DNA of 33,662 bases, taken from assembly GCA_903857985.1 (NCBI GenBank), contig CAIOGW010000164.1, positions 1-33,662 on the forward strand. The letters run 5' to 3'. A program made the position numbers and the translations under genes. Positions 9,189-19,014 of this stretch are shown piece by piece (within the stretch, counting starts at the first letter, position 1; every line of letters begins with the position of its first letter). The notes below the pieces were generated by a model, which was not told where the DNA came from, searched no databases, and worked only from the letters and a program-made list of their open reading frames with translations. Source of the stretch: an uncultured Microbacteriaceae bacterium. Its GTDB lineage: Bacteria; Actinomycetota; Actinomycetes; Actinomycetales; Microbacteriaceae.

Positions 9189-10028
9189 ATGGACCTTTTT
9201 CGCACCAAGCGCGTAGTTCCCCGCGTCGAATGGCGTGACACGGTTGGCTCGACAAATGCCGAGTTGAGCTCTGTGGTTGCGCAGGCGCCCGGTGCCTGGC
9301 CACACCTGTCGGTGCTGGTGACCGACACCCAGACCGAGGGCCGCGGGCGCTTAGGGAGAACGTGGAGTGCTCCCGCCACCACCTCGATGGCCGCTTCGGT
9401 TCTGCTCGACGTAGTCACCGGACCGCGGGCAGTGCCGCAGGAGCGGTGGGGATGGATTCCCCTCCTGGCCGGCGCGGCGATGACCCTAGCCCTGCGCGAC
9501 GTCGTTGCAGATCCGTCCCGAGTCTCGCTCAAGTGGCCCAATGACGTGCTCATCGATAACCGTAAGGTGTGTGGCATCCTTTCGGAACTCACCCCTGCCG
9601 GCATCGTCGTGGGTTCGGGGGTGAACCTCACGATGGCCGAGCACGAGCTGCCAACGGACACCGCCATCTCGCTGGCCATTGCTGGCGCTCGAACCACCGA
9701 CCTCGATGAGATTTTGGCCGGTTATCTGGGTCGCCTCGCACCGCTCGTGTCGAGTCTCGCCTCCGCATCGGGCGACGCGCTGACCACTCTCACCGACTCT
9801 GTTCGCGGGCTGTGTTCCACCGTGGGCGCAACCGTTCGCGTCGATGTGCCCGCACAACCAGCCGTTTCTGGTCGTGCGCTCGACATTGACGAGCTCGGAC
9901 GACTCGTCGTAGAAATATCAAAGAATCGTCCACATCTCGTCGTGGCTGCCGGAGATGTGACCCATGTGCGAGTAATAATGACGCATGATTCGTCGACGAG
10001 AGACGGGCCTCATTCCGGTTCAGGATGA
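9189..10028 (+). CDS. birA: Biotin-[acetyl-CoA-carboxylase] ligase
   Basis: ATG 9189 (MDLFRTKRVVPRVEWRDTVGSTNAEL); VTDTQTEGRGRLGRTWSAP and SLKWPNDVLIDNRKVCGILSE motifs. No N-terminal HTH domain. The listed ORF upstream of 9189 lies antisense inside accD. Confidence 0.92.
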   Translation: MDLFRTKRVVPRVEWRDTVGSTNAELSSVVAQAPGAWPHLSVLVTDTQTEGRGRLGRTWSAPATTSMAASVLLDVVTGPRAVPQERWGWIPLLAGAAMTLALRDVVADPSRVSLKWPNDVLIDNRKVCGILSELTPAGIVVGSGVNLTMAEHELPTDTAISLAIAGARTTDLDEILAGYLGRLAPLVSSLASASGDALTTLTDSVRGLCSTVGATVRVDVPAQPAVSGRALDIDELGRLVVEISKNRPHLVVAAGDVTHVRVIMTHDSSTRDGPHSGSG

Positions 10029-10563
10029 GCAAACGGTCGAACAGACCGTGGGAATGTTGCGCCGGCACGCGCGCGTTTTGACAGGGCCCTTCCTCGTGTT
10101 GGCGCTCACGAGTGCCGCGTTGGGGTTCTTTGACGCGCAACTGCCCGAGGCGTGGATGCGCCTCACACTGTGGGTTGCCGGGGCAATTATTGTGCTTGCG
10201 CTCGTCGTTGTGCCTTTGCTCGCCTGGCTGGGCGGCCGCGTCGTTGTCACGACGCGGCGCATCGTCATTTACAACGGACTTGTCGTTCGGTCGCGGCGCG
10301 AGATACTTTTGGCCCGTGTCTCGGACGTCACGGTTCGACGCACGCCGCTTCAGGCCGTGATGCGTTCCGGCAACATGCTTATTTCTCTCGGCGGCGAGCA
10401 GACCGTCCGGGTGCGCGATATTCCCCGAGCAGATCTCGTCGCGGCGGCGCTGCTTCAGCTGGCTGCGAGCAACGAACCCGTTGCCCTGCAGCGCACGCGC
10501 GACAAGGCCGAGTGGGCCAACGACGTGTTCGGGGTTCGCGAACAGAGACTCCTGTCGGCCTAA
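9985..10563 (+). CDS. Membrane protein with bacterial PH (bPH2-like) domain
   Basis: Two hydrophobic helices followed by GGRVVVTTRRIVIYNGLVVRSRREILLARVSDVTVRRT; overlaps birA by 44 bp. Family call from sequence pattern and position. Confidence 0.75.
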   Translation: MIRRRETGLIPVQDEQTVEQTVGMLRRHARVLTGPFLVLALTSAALGFFDAQLPEAWMRLTLWVAGAIIVLALVVVPLLAWLGGRVVVTTRRIVIYNGLVVRSRREILLARVSDVTVRRTPLQAVMRSGNMLISLGGEQTVRVRDIPRADLVAAALLQLAASNEPVALQRTRDKAEWANDVFGVREQRLLSA

Positions 10564-10611
10564 GACGGCACAACGGACCACGCATGACGAGCCACGTTCG
10601 ACATTCGTTCC

Positions 10612-11448
10612 TCAGGGGCGGTTCTTGCGAGTTTTCTCATGTGGCGTGCGGGCAGTGCGCGAACCGGCATCTCTCACTTCGGCATTGGGCAGCCAGCGTC
10701 GCCCGCGGCGCGTGAGCGTGAACCAGAGTCGCTGCATGCCCCAGAGGGTCACTCGACTCATGGCTTCGATCACGATTGTCGACGACATTTTTGATTGACC
10801 GAGTTCGCGCTCGCGGAATTCGATGGGCACCTCGGTGATGCGCAGGCCCCGATCGTGCACGCGCCGGGTCAGGTCGATTTGAAAGCAGTATCCGTGAGAC
10901 GCCACGTTGTCGAGTTCGATGGCTCGCAGCGTGTCTGAGCGGAAGGCGCGAAACCCGGCCGTGGCATCTCGCACGTGAACGCCGAGGAGTAGTTGAGCGT
11001 AGACATTTCCTCCGCGACTAATCCAGCGCCGAGCGCGCGGCCAATCAACGACCGAACCTCCTGCCACCCACCGCGAGCCAATGGAGAGATTGGCGCCGCC
11101 GGGGCGCACTGCCGCGATGAGGGCGGGCAGTCTGTCGGCGGGATGCGAACCGTCGGCGTCCATTTCCACCACGATGCCGTAGGGGCGCTCCAGTGCCCAC
11201 GCAAACGCGGCGAGATAGGCATCGCCGAGGCCCGATTTCTTTCTGCGATGCAAAACCTGCACGCGCGGGTCTGTGGCCGCCAGCGTGTCAGCGATGTCGC
11301 CCGTACCGTCGGGGCTGTTGTCATCCACAATGAGAACGTCGGCACGGGGAACCGCGGCTCGCACCCCATGGACAATCGTGGCCACCGTTTCCGCCTCGTT
11401 GAAGGTGGGGATCACCACCAGCGTGTCCGCACCCCTTTCGGCGGTCAC
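10612..11448 (-). CDS. Polyprenol-phosphate mannosyltransferase-like GT2 (dolichol-phosphate mannosyltransferase family)
   Basis: Likely GTG start at 11448 (VTAERGADTLVVIPTFNEAETVATIVHGV); VDDNSPDGTGDIAD, VEMDADGSHPADRLP, DATAGFRAFRSDTL. GTGA overlap with upstream GtrA gene. Confidence 0.88.
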   Translation of the reverse strand: MTAERGADTLVVIPTFNEAETVATIVHGVRAAVPRADVLIVDDNSPDGTGDIADTLAATDPRVQVLHRRKKSGLGDAYLAAFAWALERPYGIVVEMDADGSHPADRLPALIAAVRPGGANLSIGSRWVAGGSVVDWPRARRWISRGGNVYAQLLLGVHVRDATAGFRAFRSDTLRAIELDNVASHGYCFQIDLTRRVHDRGLRITEVPIEFRERELGQSKMSSTIVIEAMSRVTLWGMQRLWFTLTRRGRRWLPNAEVRDAGSRTARTPHEKTRKNRP

Positions 11449-11948
11449 GACGATTTTCCTGCGGAGGCGGCTCGGCGCGGACTCCACACCCAGTAGCGGT
11501 AGAGCACGAACCTGACAATGGTGCCGAGGCCGAGGCCGATGATGTTGCCCGAGATGTTGTCGGCCAGCAGGCTCGTGAGGTTCAGCACATAGTGCGTGAA
11601 CCACAGGCATGCGAGACTCACGCCCAGGCCGAGGAGCGACGCGACGACGAACTCCACAAACTCTTGCACGATGTGGGTGTGTCGTTCGTGACGGAAGGTC
11701 CAGAATCGGTTGCCCAGCCAATTGAAGATGATGGCCAACGACGTGCTCACCACTTTGGCGCCGATGGCGGTGGCCCACCACTGGTCCGCCCCGAGAACTC
11801 CCACGCGGAGCATGTTGAACACTGCGACGTCGAGAAGAAAGCCCAGACCACCGACAACGCCGAACTTCACCAGGTAGCTCAGCACACTGTGCCACGCGCG
11901 CTCAAGGAAGCTGCGGGCCTGTGCGGTTCGGGCGATGGCGTCGGTCAT
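11445..11948 (-). CDS. GtrA family membrane protein
   Basis: ATG 11948 (MTDAIARTAQARSFLERAWHSVLSYLVKFGVVGGLGFLLDVAVFNML), FNWLGNRFWTFRH motif, four hydrophobic segments. The longer ORF start to 12128 runs antisense to purK. Confidence 0.87.
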   Translation of the reverse strand: MTDAIARTAQARSFLERAWHSVLSYLVKFGVVGGLGFLLDVAVFNMLRVGVLGADQWWATAIGAKVVSTSLAIIFNWLGNRFWTFRHERHTHIVQEFVEFVVASLLGLGVSLACLWFTHYVLNLTSLLADNISGNIIGLGLGTIVRFVLYRYWVWSPRRAASAGKSS

Positions 11949-12062
11949 GACAATCTCGAGAGGAAAAAGTGGGCGGATGTGGCCCAGCGCGCTGCGAGCA
12001 GTGGGTGACTTGGGTTGCGCTGAGGGGGCGGATAATAAAAGGGACGGTATCGACACTATGGG

Positions 12063-12079
12063 GTGGGTGCTCCACCCAC
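12063..12079 (+). promoter_or_regulatory. Leader hairpin immediately upstream of purK RBS
   Basis: GTGGGTG (12063-12069) - CTC - CACCCAC (12073-12079), perfect 7-bp stem, 3 nt before RBS GAAGGA (12082-12087). Confidence 0.5.
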
Positions 12080-12092
12080 GCGAAGGAATGAC

Positions 12093-13211
12093 ATGTCTCA
12101 GCGCGTCGGCGTAATTGGCGGAGGCCAATTGGCCCGGATGATGATTCCGGCTGCCACCAATCTAGGGTGTGAATTCTCTGTGCTCGCTGAAAGCGGCGAC
12201 TCCTCCGCCAAACTGGCCGCCACGACCGTCGGTGACTACGCGGATGTGGCCACGGTTCTGGCCTTTGCCCGCCAGTGCGATGTGATCACGTTTGACCACG
12301 AACACGTTCCCGCCAACGTATTGACCGCTCTTGAGGACGAGGGCGTGGTGATGCGTCCGGCACCTCACGCACTGCGCTTTGCCCAAGACAAACTGGCCAT
12401 GCGAGAGCGTCTCCACGATCTGGGAGTGCCACAGCCGGACTGGGCGAGAGCACGTTCCGCCGCCGATGTGGATGCGTTCATCGCGAGCCACGGCGGCCGC
12501 GCGGTGGCGAAGGTGGCGCGGGGTGGCTACGACGGAAAGGGCGTGCGGTTTATCTCGTCGAGTACCGAGGTACTCGACTGGTGCGAGTCGAGCGAGGACA
12601 TGCTCCTCGAAGAGGCGGTCACGTTCCGCCGCGAATTGGCGCAGTTGATTGCGCGCCGGCCCTCCGGCGAGACGGCAATCTGGCCGGTGGTCGAAACGGT
12701 GCAGACCAACGGCGTGTGCACAGAGGTGATTGCTCCTGCGCCCGGTTGTGAAGGACCCATCGAAGCGATGGCGGCAGATATCGCGCAGCGCGTGGCCGGG
12801 GGTCTCGACGTCACCGGCGTACTCGCCGTCGAACTGTTTGAAACCACCGATGAGCGCATTGTGGTGAACGAGTTGGCCATGCGACCGCACAACAGTGGGC
12901 ACTGGAGCATCGAGGGATCGGTCACGAGCCAATTTGAGCAGCACTTGCGCGCTGTGCTCGATCTGCCGCTCGGATCCACAGCCCTTCGCGGCGAGTCGGT
13001 CGTGATGGTGAACATCCTGGGGGGCCCCACGACGGGCACTCTCTTCGATCGACTGCCGCAAGCTCTTGAACGTCACCCCGAGGCTAAAGTGCACCTCTAC
13101 GGCAAGTCCCCACGACCGGGTCGCAAGGTGGGGCATGTCACCGTACTGTCCGACATTCTTGAGGATGCCGTGGCACAAGCGCGTGGCGCGGCAGGGTTCT
13201 TTCAGGACTGA
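12093..13211 (+). CDS. purK: 5-(carboxyamino)imidazole ribonucleotide synthase
   Basis: MSQRVGVIGGGQLARMMIPAATNLG; ATP-grasp region; NELAMRPHNSGHWSIEGSVTSQFEQHLRAVLDLPLG. Ribosome binding site GAAGGA 12082-12087. Confidence 0.95.
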   Translation: MSQRVGVIGGGQLARMMIPAATNLGCEFSVLAESGDSSAKLAATTVGDYADVATVLAFARQCDVITFDHEHVPANVLTALEDEGVVMRPAPHALRFAQDKLAMRERLHDLGVPQPDWARARSAADVDAFIASHGGRAVAKVARGGYDGKGVRFISSSTEVLDWCESSEDMLLEEAVTFRRELAQLIARRPSGETAIWPVVETVQTNGVCTEVIAPAPGCEGPIEAMAADIAQRVAGGLDVTGVLAVELFETTDERIVVNELAMRPHNSGHWSIEGSVTSQFEQHLRAVLDLPLGSTALRGESVVMVNILGGPTTGTLFDRLPQALERHPEAKVHLYGKSPRPGRKVGHVTVLSDILEDAVAQARGAAGFFQD

Positions 13212-13215
13212 CACC

Positions 13216-13221
13216 TAGCAT
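13216..13221 (+). promoter_or_regulatory. Putative -10 box TAGCAT for leaderless purE transcript
   Basis: TAGCAT-TTAACCC-ATG (13229); 7-nt spacing; no obvious Shine-Dalgarno. Confidence 0.4.
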
Positions 13222-13228
13222 TTAACCC

Positions 13229-13729
13229 ATGTCGTCACAGACCGCGCAGGTTGCCGTAGTTATGGGTTCAGATTCCGACTGGACCGTCATGAACGCGGCC
13301 GCCGAAACCCTCGCCTCTTTTGGCGTACCCCACGAGGTAGAGGTCGTGAGTGCGCACCGAACGCCCGAGAAGATGATGGAGTTCGGCAAGCAGGCCGAAG
13401 CTCGCGGGCTCAAGGTCATTATTGCGGGAGCTGGCGGCGCCGCCCACCTCCCCGGCATGCTGGCATCGGTGACCGCCCTTCCCGTGATCGGAGTTCCCGT
13501 TCCCCTCTCCACCCTCGACGGGCTGGACTCTCTCCTGTCGATTGTGCAGATGCCCAGCGGAGTGCCGGTGGCCACCGTATCAATTGGCGGGGCAACAAAC
13601 GCCGCCCTCATCGCCGTGAAGATATTGGCGCTCTCTGATCCCTCCCTGATGGTCAAACTTCACGACCACGCTCGTGGACTCGCCGAATCCGTGGAAACGA
13701 AGAACGCGGCACTCAAGTCGAAACTATGA
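13229..13729 (+). CDS. purE: N5-carboxyaminoimidazole ribonucleotide mutase
   Basis: [68 protein letters not shown]. Confidence 0.96.
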   Translation: MSSQTAQVAVVMGSDSDWTVMNAAAETLASFGVPHEVEVVSAHRTPEKMMEFGKQAEARGLKVIIAGAGGAAHLPGMLASVTALPVIGVPVPLSTLDGLDSLLSIVQMPSGVPVATVSIGGATNAALIAVKILALSDPSLMVKLHDHARGLAESVETKNAALKSKL

Positions 13730-15126
13730 CCGCTCTCGAGCAGCCCCTTCGATTTCCCGATCTCGCCTCGCAAACGTTCATGACCCGGCGAGGTTGGTGG
13801 CTCATCGTGCTCAACGTGGTGCTCCCCGGCTCGGCACAGGTGGTGGCCGGCAGTCGGCGCCTCGGGCGCTTTGGCATGGGAGCCACCTTCACGGCCTGGG
13901 GAATCGTTTTCCTCGCCGTGCTCGTGGGAGTCTTGTGGCCCTCCGCGCTGATCACGATAGGAACGTTCGCCCCCATCCTCTTTGTCGGGCAGATTCTGCT
14001 CGTCGGGTACGCCGTGCTGTGGCTGGTTCTCACGCTCGACACGCTGCGGCTTGTGCGCATCATCAGGACAGCACCTCGTGCCCGGGCGTGGATCGCAGCG
14101 CTGGCCACCATAGTGATGGTCTTTTTTTCCGGCACAGCCGCGTACGCTGCGTTTCTCACGGGCAGCGCAAACGGAGCCATTTCGCAAATCTTCTCGCCCG
14201 GCCCAAGCGTCGAACCCATCAACGGCCGCTACAACTTCTTGGTCATCGGGACCGACACCGACCCGCAACGCGAGGCTGAGAACATGGGTATGCGCTCTGA
14301 CACCACTCAGGTGATCAGCCTTGACGCAACCACGGGCACGGCCACCATCATCGGGTTGTCCCGCGACCTGCACGACATCCCGTTTCCCGCGTCGTCCCCC
14401 CTGGCAGCGATATATCCCGAGGGCTACACCGAGTATTCGGCCGAGTACTGCGTAGAGTCCGCGTGCCTCAACACGATCATGACCGAAGTCAACCTGAACT
14501 ATCCCGACCTCTATCCGCAGGCAGCGACGGACGGCGTTCCCCCTGGGGTCTTTGCCATGATGGATGCGGCCTCGGGCGTCACAGGATTACCGATTCAGTT
14601 CTATGTCGTTATTGACATGCCCTCTCTGGTCACGTTGATTGACGCACTGGGCGGCGTCGACATCAACGTTCCCGAGCGCACGGCAATTGCCGAACCGGAC
14701 ACCGCCGAGGAAGACGTTCCCGCATGGATTGAAGCAGGCCCTCAGCGACTCGACGGCTATCACGCCGTGATGTACGTGCGCACGCGGTGGTCGGGTAACG
14801 GTGACTATGACCGCATGGTGCGGCAACAGCAGTTGCAGGAAGCCCTTTTGGCGCAGGTGAGTCCGGCGAATGTCTTGACCAAGTTCCAAGACATCGCCGC
14901 GGCAGGAACGAGCCTGCTCAAAACCAACGTTCCGCAGACCATGCTGGGTTACTTCGTCGACCTGGGACTCAAGACCCAGGCGCAACCTCTCGTTCACATC
15001 GCACTCACGCCCTTCGATCCCACCTGGCCGGTCGATCCCCTTGCCCCGGATTACGTCGGGCTTCAGGCGTACCTGCAGAGTGTGCTGTTCCCGCCACCGC
15101 CGGCATCTCCCGATCCCGAGCAATAG
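13726..15126 (+). CDS. LytR-CpsA-Psr (LCP) family protein with polytopic N-terminal membrane region
   Basis: [12 protein letters not shown]...[78 protein letters not shown]. 4-nt overlap with purE. Confidence 0.9.
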   Translation: MTALEQPLRFPDLASQTFMTRRGWWLIVLNVVLPGSAQVVAGSRRLGRFGMGATFTAWGIVFLAVLVGVLWPSALITIGTFAPILFVGQILLVGYAVLWLVLTLDTLRLVRIIRTAPRARAWIAALATIVMVFFSGTAAYAAFLTGSANGAISQIFSPGPSVEPINGRYNFLVIGTDTDPQREAENMGMRSDTTQVISLDATTGTATIIGLSRDLHDIPFPASSPLAAIYPEGYTEYSAEYCVESACLNTIMTEVNLNYPDLYPQAATDGVPPGVFAMMDAASGVTGLPIQFYVVIDMPSLVTLIDALGGVDINVPERTAIAEPDTAEEDVPAWIEAGPQRLDGYHAVMYVRTRWSGNGDYDRMVRQQQLQEALLAQVSPANVLTKFQDIAAAGTSLLKTNVPQTMLGYFVDLGLKTQAQPLVHIALTPFDPTWPVDPLAPDYVGLQAYLQSVLFPPPPASPDPEQ

Positions 15127-15136
15127 TGGCGTGACG

Positions 15137-16444
15137 TTAGGGGTCAGTTGGCGCGTCGTGGTGCTCTGCAGTCAGCGGGTCGTGCCGCCAGGGCAGGTCG
15201 CGCGAGGCCCGGGCCACCACCAGCACGAGAATCAGCCATCCCCATTCACTGAGGAGGGTGCTCTCGAGAACGGAGGCCACAAGAAGTGTGGACAGAACGA
15301 GCGGAGCCCACACGAAGACTGAGCTCTTGCGCGATGTGGCCAAAATCCATGCACGGACCAGAGCGATTCCCAGCACGGCACAGAGAACCACAAGGCCCAC
15401 CGCGCCGAGTTGGAAGAGAACGTCAAGATAGCTATTGAGAGCGCTCGAGTGCGCGTGGCCGAGGCCCGAGTTGATGAAACCAAAGACGGCGTTGTTATGT
15501 GGCCACTCGCCCACGAAACCCCATCCCGCCACCGGTTTTGCCTGCACGAGTTGCCACACGCGTTGCCAGAGTTCTACCCGAAAAACCATGGTGCCCTGCG
15601 CGCTAAACAAGACGATGAGGGGTGCACGAAACACCCAGGCGAGAACGGCTCCGATGACAACGAGGCCGACCACTCCCACTTGTGCGCCCCGCCGCACGCT
15701 GTCGCGGACCCTCCGGAGAAGGTAAATGATGAGGCCCATGAGTGCCACCACCACGCACGCGGCCCAGGCGAGCGGCGCTTGTGTGAGCAGCACAACAAGA
15801 CTTGCCCCCACGAGCGAGAAAACGCCAACGCGCTTGGTGACCGACTTGGTGCGCAGCTCGATAGCGAACGTGACGAGAGCAATCAGCGCCATTGTGGCCA
15901 GGGCGTTGCGCGAGCCGGCCACGCCCTGAATGGGGCCACCGAACGCAATGTTGCCGGATATGCCCCACACCGAAAAGGGTTCGCGAACGATGATGCCCGA
16001 GAGAAGTTCGAGGCCAATCGAGATGCCGAGAGTCACTCGCAAAGCCGAGCCACAGGCTCGAATAATCTGAATGCTGTCCCGGGTCGCCGCCACGCCGAGG
16101 GCGAGGAAGGTCAGCACCCACTGCAGGGCAAGACCGGCCAGAGTTTGCAGCGCATACGACGACCAAGCGACGGACACCAAACTCCAGACGAGGAAGACCG
16201 CCAGGGAGATCGGAAGGGCGCGAGCAAAGTTGATGGTGCGCCGGCGGGTCAGCACAATAAGCGCCATGATGATGACCTCGGCAGACAGCACCCCGATGTA
16301 CCCGGGCCACCCGATGAGGGGGCGGATGCCTTCGCTCAGCAGAACGGTGGTGAGCACCGCGAAACTCATCACCCGGGCGAGTCGGGCGTGCGAAAAAAAA
16401 GCGTAGAGGGTATCGGCTGCGCCGCCCTGCGCGGCCGAAGTCAT
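15137..16444 (-). CDS. O-antigen ligase/polymerase-like (Wzy/WaaL superfamily) polytopic membrane protein
   Basis: 435 aa, about 10-12 hydrophobic segments; GVAGSRNALATMALIALVTF, KPVAGWGFVGEW..., GLGHAHSSALNSYLDVLFQLGAVGLV typical of O-antigen ligases. Confidence 0.82.
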   Translation of the reverse strand: MTSAAQGGAADTLYAFFSHARLARVMSFAVLTTVLLSEGIRPLIGWPGYIGVLSAEVIIMALIVLTRRRTINFARALPISLAVFLVWSLVSVAWSSYALQTLAGLALQWVLTFLALGVAATRDSIQIIRACGSALRVTLGISIGLELLSGIIVREPFSVWGISGNIAFGGPIQGVAGSRNALATMALIALVTFAIELRTKSVTKRVGVFSLVGASLVVLLTQAPLAWAACVVVALMGLIIYLLRRVRDSVRRGAQVGVVGLVVIGAVLAWVFRAPLIVLFSAQGTMVFRVELWQRVWQLVQAKPVAGWGFVGEWPHNNAVFGFINSGLGHAHSSALNSYLDVLFQLGAVGLVVLCAVLGIALVRAWILATSRKSSVFVWAPLVLSTLLVASVLESTLLSEWGWLILVLVVARASRDLPWRHDPLTAEHHDAPTDP

Positions 16445-17745
16445 CGGCGCTCGCCGAGACCGCGAGCGGGCATTTTGACCGCCACGATCACAGCAATGAA
16501 GAGCGCGAGACCGCCCTCCACGAGGATGCGGCTTTCGGCGATGCTCTGGGCGAGCAGAGCCACGAGCAGCAGCAGTGGCATCAGTGCGTGGGCGGTAAAG
16601 GGGCGGTGGTCATCGAGATCCCAGCGCGGCCGATCAACGGCGAGAAACCACGATCGCCACAGGGCCATAAGGGCCACCAGTGAAAACAGGATGAGTCCGA
16701 TGATGCCCACCTGCATCCACACGTCGAGCCACGCATTGTGCGCTTGAAGGTAGAGCACTCCCTTGCGCTCCGCGAGATGGTCGAACGGCTCCACCCACGG
16801 CGCCCAGTAGCTGATCCATCCCCACCCCACGACTGGTCGCTCAACGATGAGACCCCACACCGCATTCCAGATGTCGGTTCGCCCGGTGGCGTCAGCACTT
16901 CGCCCCAGGAGAGCGACGACGGGTCGCCACCACAACGAAGCCGTAGCCAGCGTCACGATTGCTCCGGCGCCCACAGTGAGGTAGACGGGCCATCTGCGAG
17001 ACGCCGGACGCGACCGCGCCCACAGTGCTGCCGCAGCGACCACGGCCACGGCCACGAGCGCCACAATCACCGTGCTCGAACGGGTGAGAACCAGCGTGGC
17101 CGCAGCAATCACAATCCACATGATCCCTGAGCCGCGCCACACAGCACGATCGGCCAACTGCACGCAGAAAATGATCAGCGCGAGGAGGGCAATGAAGCCC
17201 AACAGGTTGCGGTTACCCACGATCCCCTGAATTGGGCCCAACGACAGAAGTCTGTCTTGAGACCAGTAAAAGGCGTCGGGGATCTTGGTCGCACCCCAGT
17301 TGACCCAGAGGGGAAGCACGGGGTGCCGTACAAAAAGAGAAACGGCAGCTTCGAAGATGAGTGAGACGGCGAGGATCCAGCGCAGGGCAAATCCGAGGCC
17401 ACGAACGAGTTCGGCGCGATCCGTGGTGAGCACAATGCCATAGGCCACGAACGCCGTGGCCAGAGTCGACCCCCAGCCCAGGGCACTTGCCCCGGGGTAG
17501 GCAGACCACGTGATGCTGAGGCCCGCCCAGATGAGAAAGATGACGAACGACGCGGGGAGTGCTCGCCAGTAGAGGCTTCGACGCGCGCGCAGCACGATGA
17601 TCAACCACGTGATGAGCAGGGCAACGCCGAGCGCGAGGTATCCCCACCACCCGATGAGGTTGCGCCAGGCGTCAGAGGCAAACAGCGTGAAGAAGGTCAG
17701 GCCGACGAGGCCCGTGTGCGCGTTCTGTCGCGCTCTGTTCACCAT
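16441..17745 (-). CDS. O-antigen ligase/polymerase-like (Wzy/WaaL superfamily) polytopic membrane protein
   Basis: 434 aa, polytopic; IQGIVGNRNLLGFIALLALIIF, RPVVGWGWISYWAPW, YLQAHNAWLDVWMQVGIIGLI. 4-nt overlap with the next ligase-like gene. Confidence 0.82.
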   Translation of the reverse strand: MVNRARQNAHTGLVGLTFFTLFASDAWRNLIGWWGYLALGVALLITWLIIVLRARRSLYWRALPASFVIFLIWAGLSITWSAYPGASALGWGSTLATAFVAYGIVLTTDRAELVRGLGFALRWILAVSLIFEAAVSLFVRHPVLPLWVNWGATKIPDAFYWSQDRLLSLGPIQGIVGNRNLLGFIALLALIIFCVQLADRAVWRGSGIMWIVIAAATLVLTRSSTVIVALVAVAVVAAAALWARSRPASRRWPVYLTVGAGAIVTLATASLWWRPVVALLGRSADATGRTDIWNAVWGLIVERPVVGWGWISYWAPWVEPFDHLAERKGVLYLQAHNAWLDVWMQVGIIGLILFSLVALMALWRSWFLAVDRPRWDLDDHRPFTAHALMPLLLLVALLAQSIAESRILVEGGLALFIAVIVAVKMPARGLGERR

Positions 17746-17754
17746 GCGATAAGG

Positions 17755-18933
17755 CTAGACGAATGCCGCGTGCCCCGTGACGGCGCGACCAACGATGAGC
17801 GTGTTCATCTCGCGCGTGCCCTCGTAGCTATACAGAGCCTCGGCGTCGGCAAAGAAACGAGCCACGTCGTACTCGAGCACGATGCCGTTGCCGCCCAGGG
17901 CTTCGCGGCAGTGCGCCACCGCCTCGCGCATGTTGATCGTGGTGACCGCCTTGGCGAGGGCCGCGTGTTCGTCACCCATGGTGCCGCGGTCCTGCATCAT
18001 CGAAAGTTCGCGAACCAGCGTGAGTGCCGAGGTGATGAGCCCCAGCGCGGTCACCAGGTGGTGTTGAACGAGTTGATGCCGGGCGATCGGCACGCCAAAC
18101 TGTTGGCGCTCGAGCGCATACGTGCGCGCCGCCTCGTAGGCGCCCACGGCAACACCCACGGCAGCCCACGCCACCTCGGCACGGGTGAGTCGCAGAACCT
18201 TGGCCGTGTCGGCAAAGGAGTTGGCACCCGGCAGTCGGTTGCTTTCCGGCACGACGACGTCCTTCAGGGTGATGTGCGCGTTCTGCACGATCCGAAGTGA
18301 GATTTTGCCCTCGATGCGCTCGGCTGAATATCCGGGCGTCGAAGTGGGCACAATGAATCCCTTGACCTTGTTGTCAGCAACGTCCTTTGCCCAGACCACA
18401 CACACGTCACACCAGGTGCCGTTGCCGATCCACCGCTTCTCGCCGTTGAGCACCCACTCGTCACCGCGGCGCTCTGCCGTGGTCCTCAGGCCCTGGGCTG
18501 AATCCGATCCACTGAGCGGCTCGGTGAGACCAAAACAGCCCACCAGGGATCCATCGCTCAGGGGAGGCAACCACTCGGCGCGCTGTTCGGGCGAACCGAG
18601 TTCGCCGATCGAGCCCATGGCGAGACCGTTGTTGACCCCCACATAGGTGGCCACGCTGGCATCGACGCGAGCGAGTTCGAGAGCTACCCAGCCGCGGAAA
18701 ACGGCGCTTGTCTCGAACGGTCGCGTCTCGGGAAATGCCATGCCCATGACGCCGCATTTGGCAAGCCCGGCAACAATGTCCTGCGGAAACTCGGCCGCCT
18801 CCCAGAGGCGGTTAACGTGCGGTTTGACGTCCGTCTCAAGGTACGTGCGGAGGTGCGCCAAGAAATCCTTCTCCTGGTCGGTCAGCAACATCTCGAGTCC
18901 GTAAAAGTCTCCGTGGAGCTGGGTGAGTGTCAT
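17755..18933 (-). CDS. Acyl-CoA dehydrogenase (glutaryl-CoA dehydrogenase-like)
   Basis: CFGLTEPLSGSDSAQGLRTTAERRGDEWVLNGEKRWIGNGTWCDVCVVWAK; ALGGNGIVLEYDVARFFADAEALYSYEGTREMN (catalytic Glu in YEGT). AAAGGAGATG upstream of start. Confidence 0.92.
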   Translation of the reverse strand: MTLTQLHGDFYGLEMLLTDQEKDFLAHLRTYLETDVKPHVNRLWEAAEFPQDIVAGLAKCGVMGMAFPETRPFETSAVFRGWVALELARVDASVATYVGVNNGLAMGSIGELGSPEQRAEWLPPLSDGSLVGCFGLTEPLSGSDSAQGLRTTAERRGDEWVLNGEKRWIGNGTWCDVCVVWAKDVADNKVKGFIVPTSTPGYSAERIEGKISLRIVQNAHITLKDVVVPESNRLPGANSFADTAKVLRLTRAEVAWAAVGVAVGAYEAARTYALERQQFGVPIARHQLVQHHLVTALGLITSALTLVRELSMMQDRGTMGDEHAALAKAVTTINMREAVAHCREALGGNGIVLEYDVARFFADAEALYSYEGTREMNTLIVGRAVTGHAAFV

Positions 18934-19014
18934 GACATCTCCTTTGATGTTCGGCGCCGTTGGTTTCGCGCCTCACGGGCATTCTCTCGCGTTCAGGCTA
19001 ACGTGGCGCTCAGA

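Noticed and set aside
15410-16747. 445-aa plus-strand ORF
   Set aside because: Antisense to the two O-antigen ligase-like genes; charged, His/Arg/Glu-rich translation typical of shadow ORFs opposite membrane proteins.
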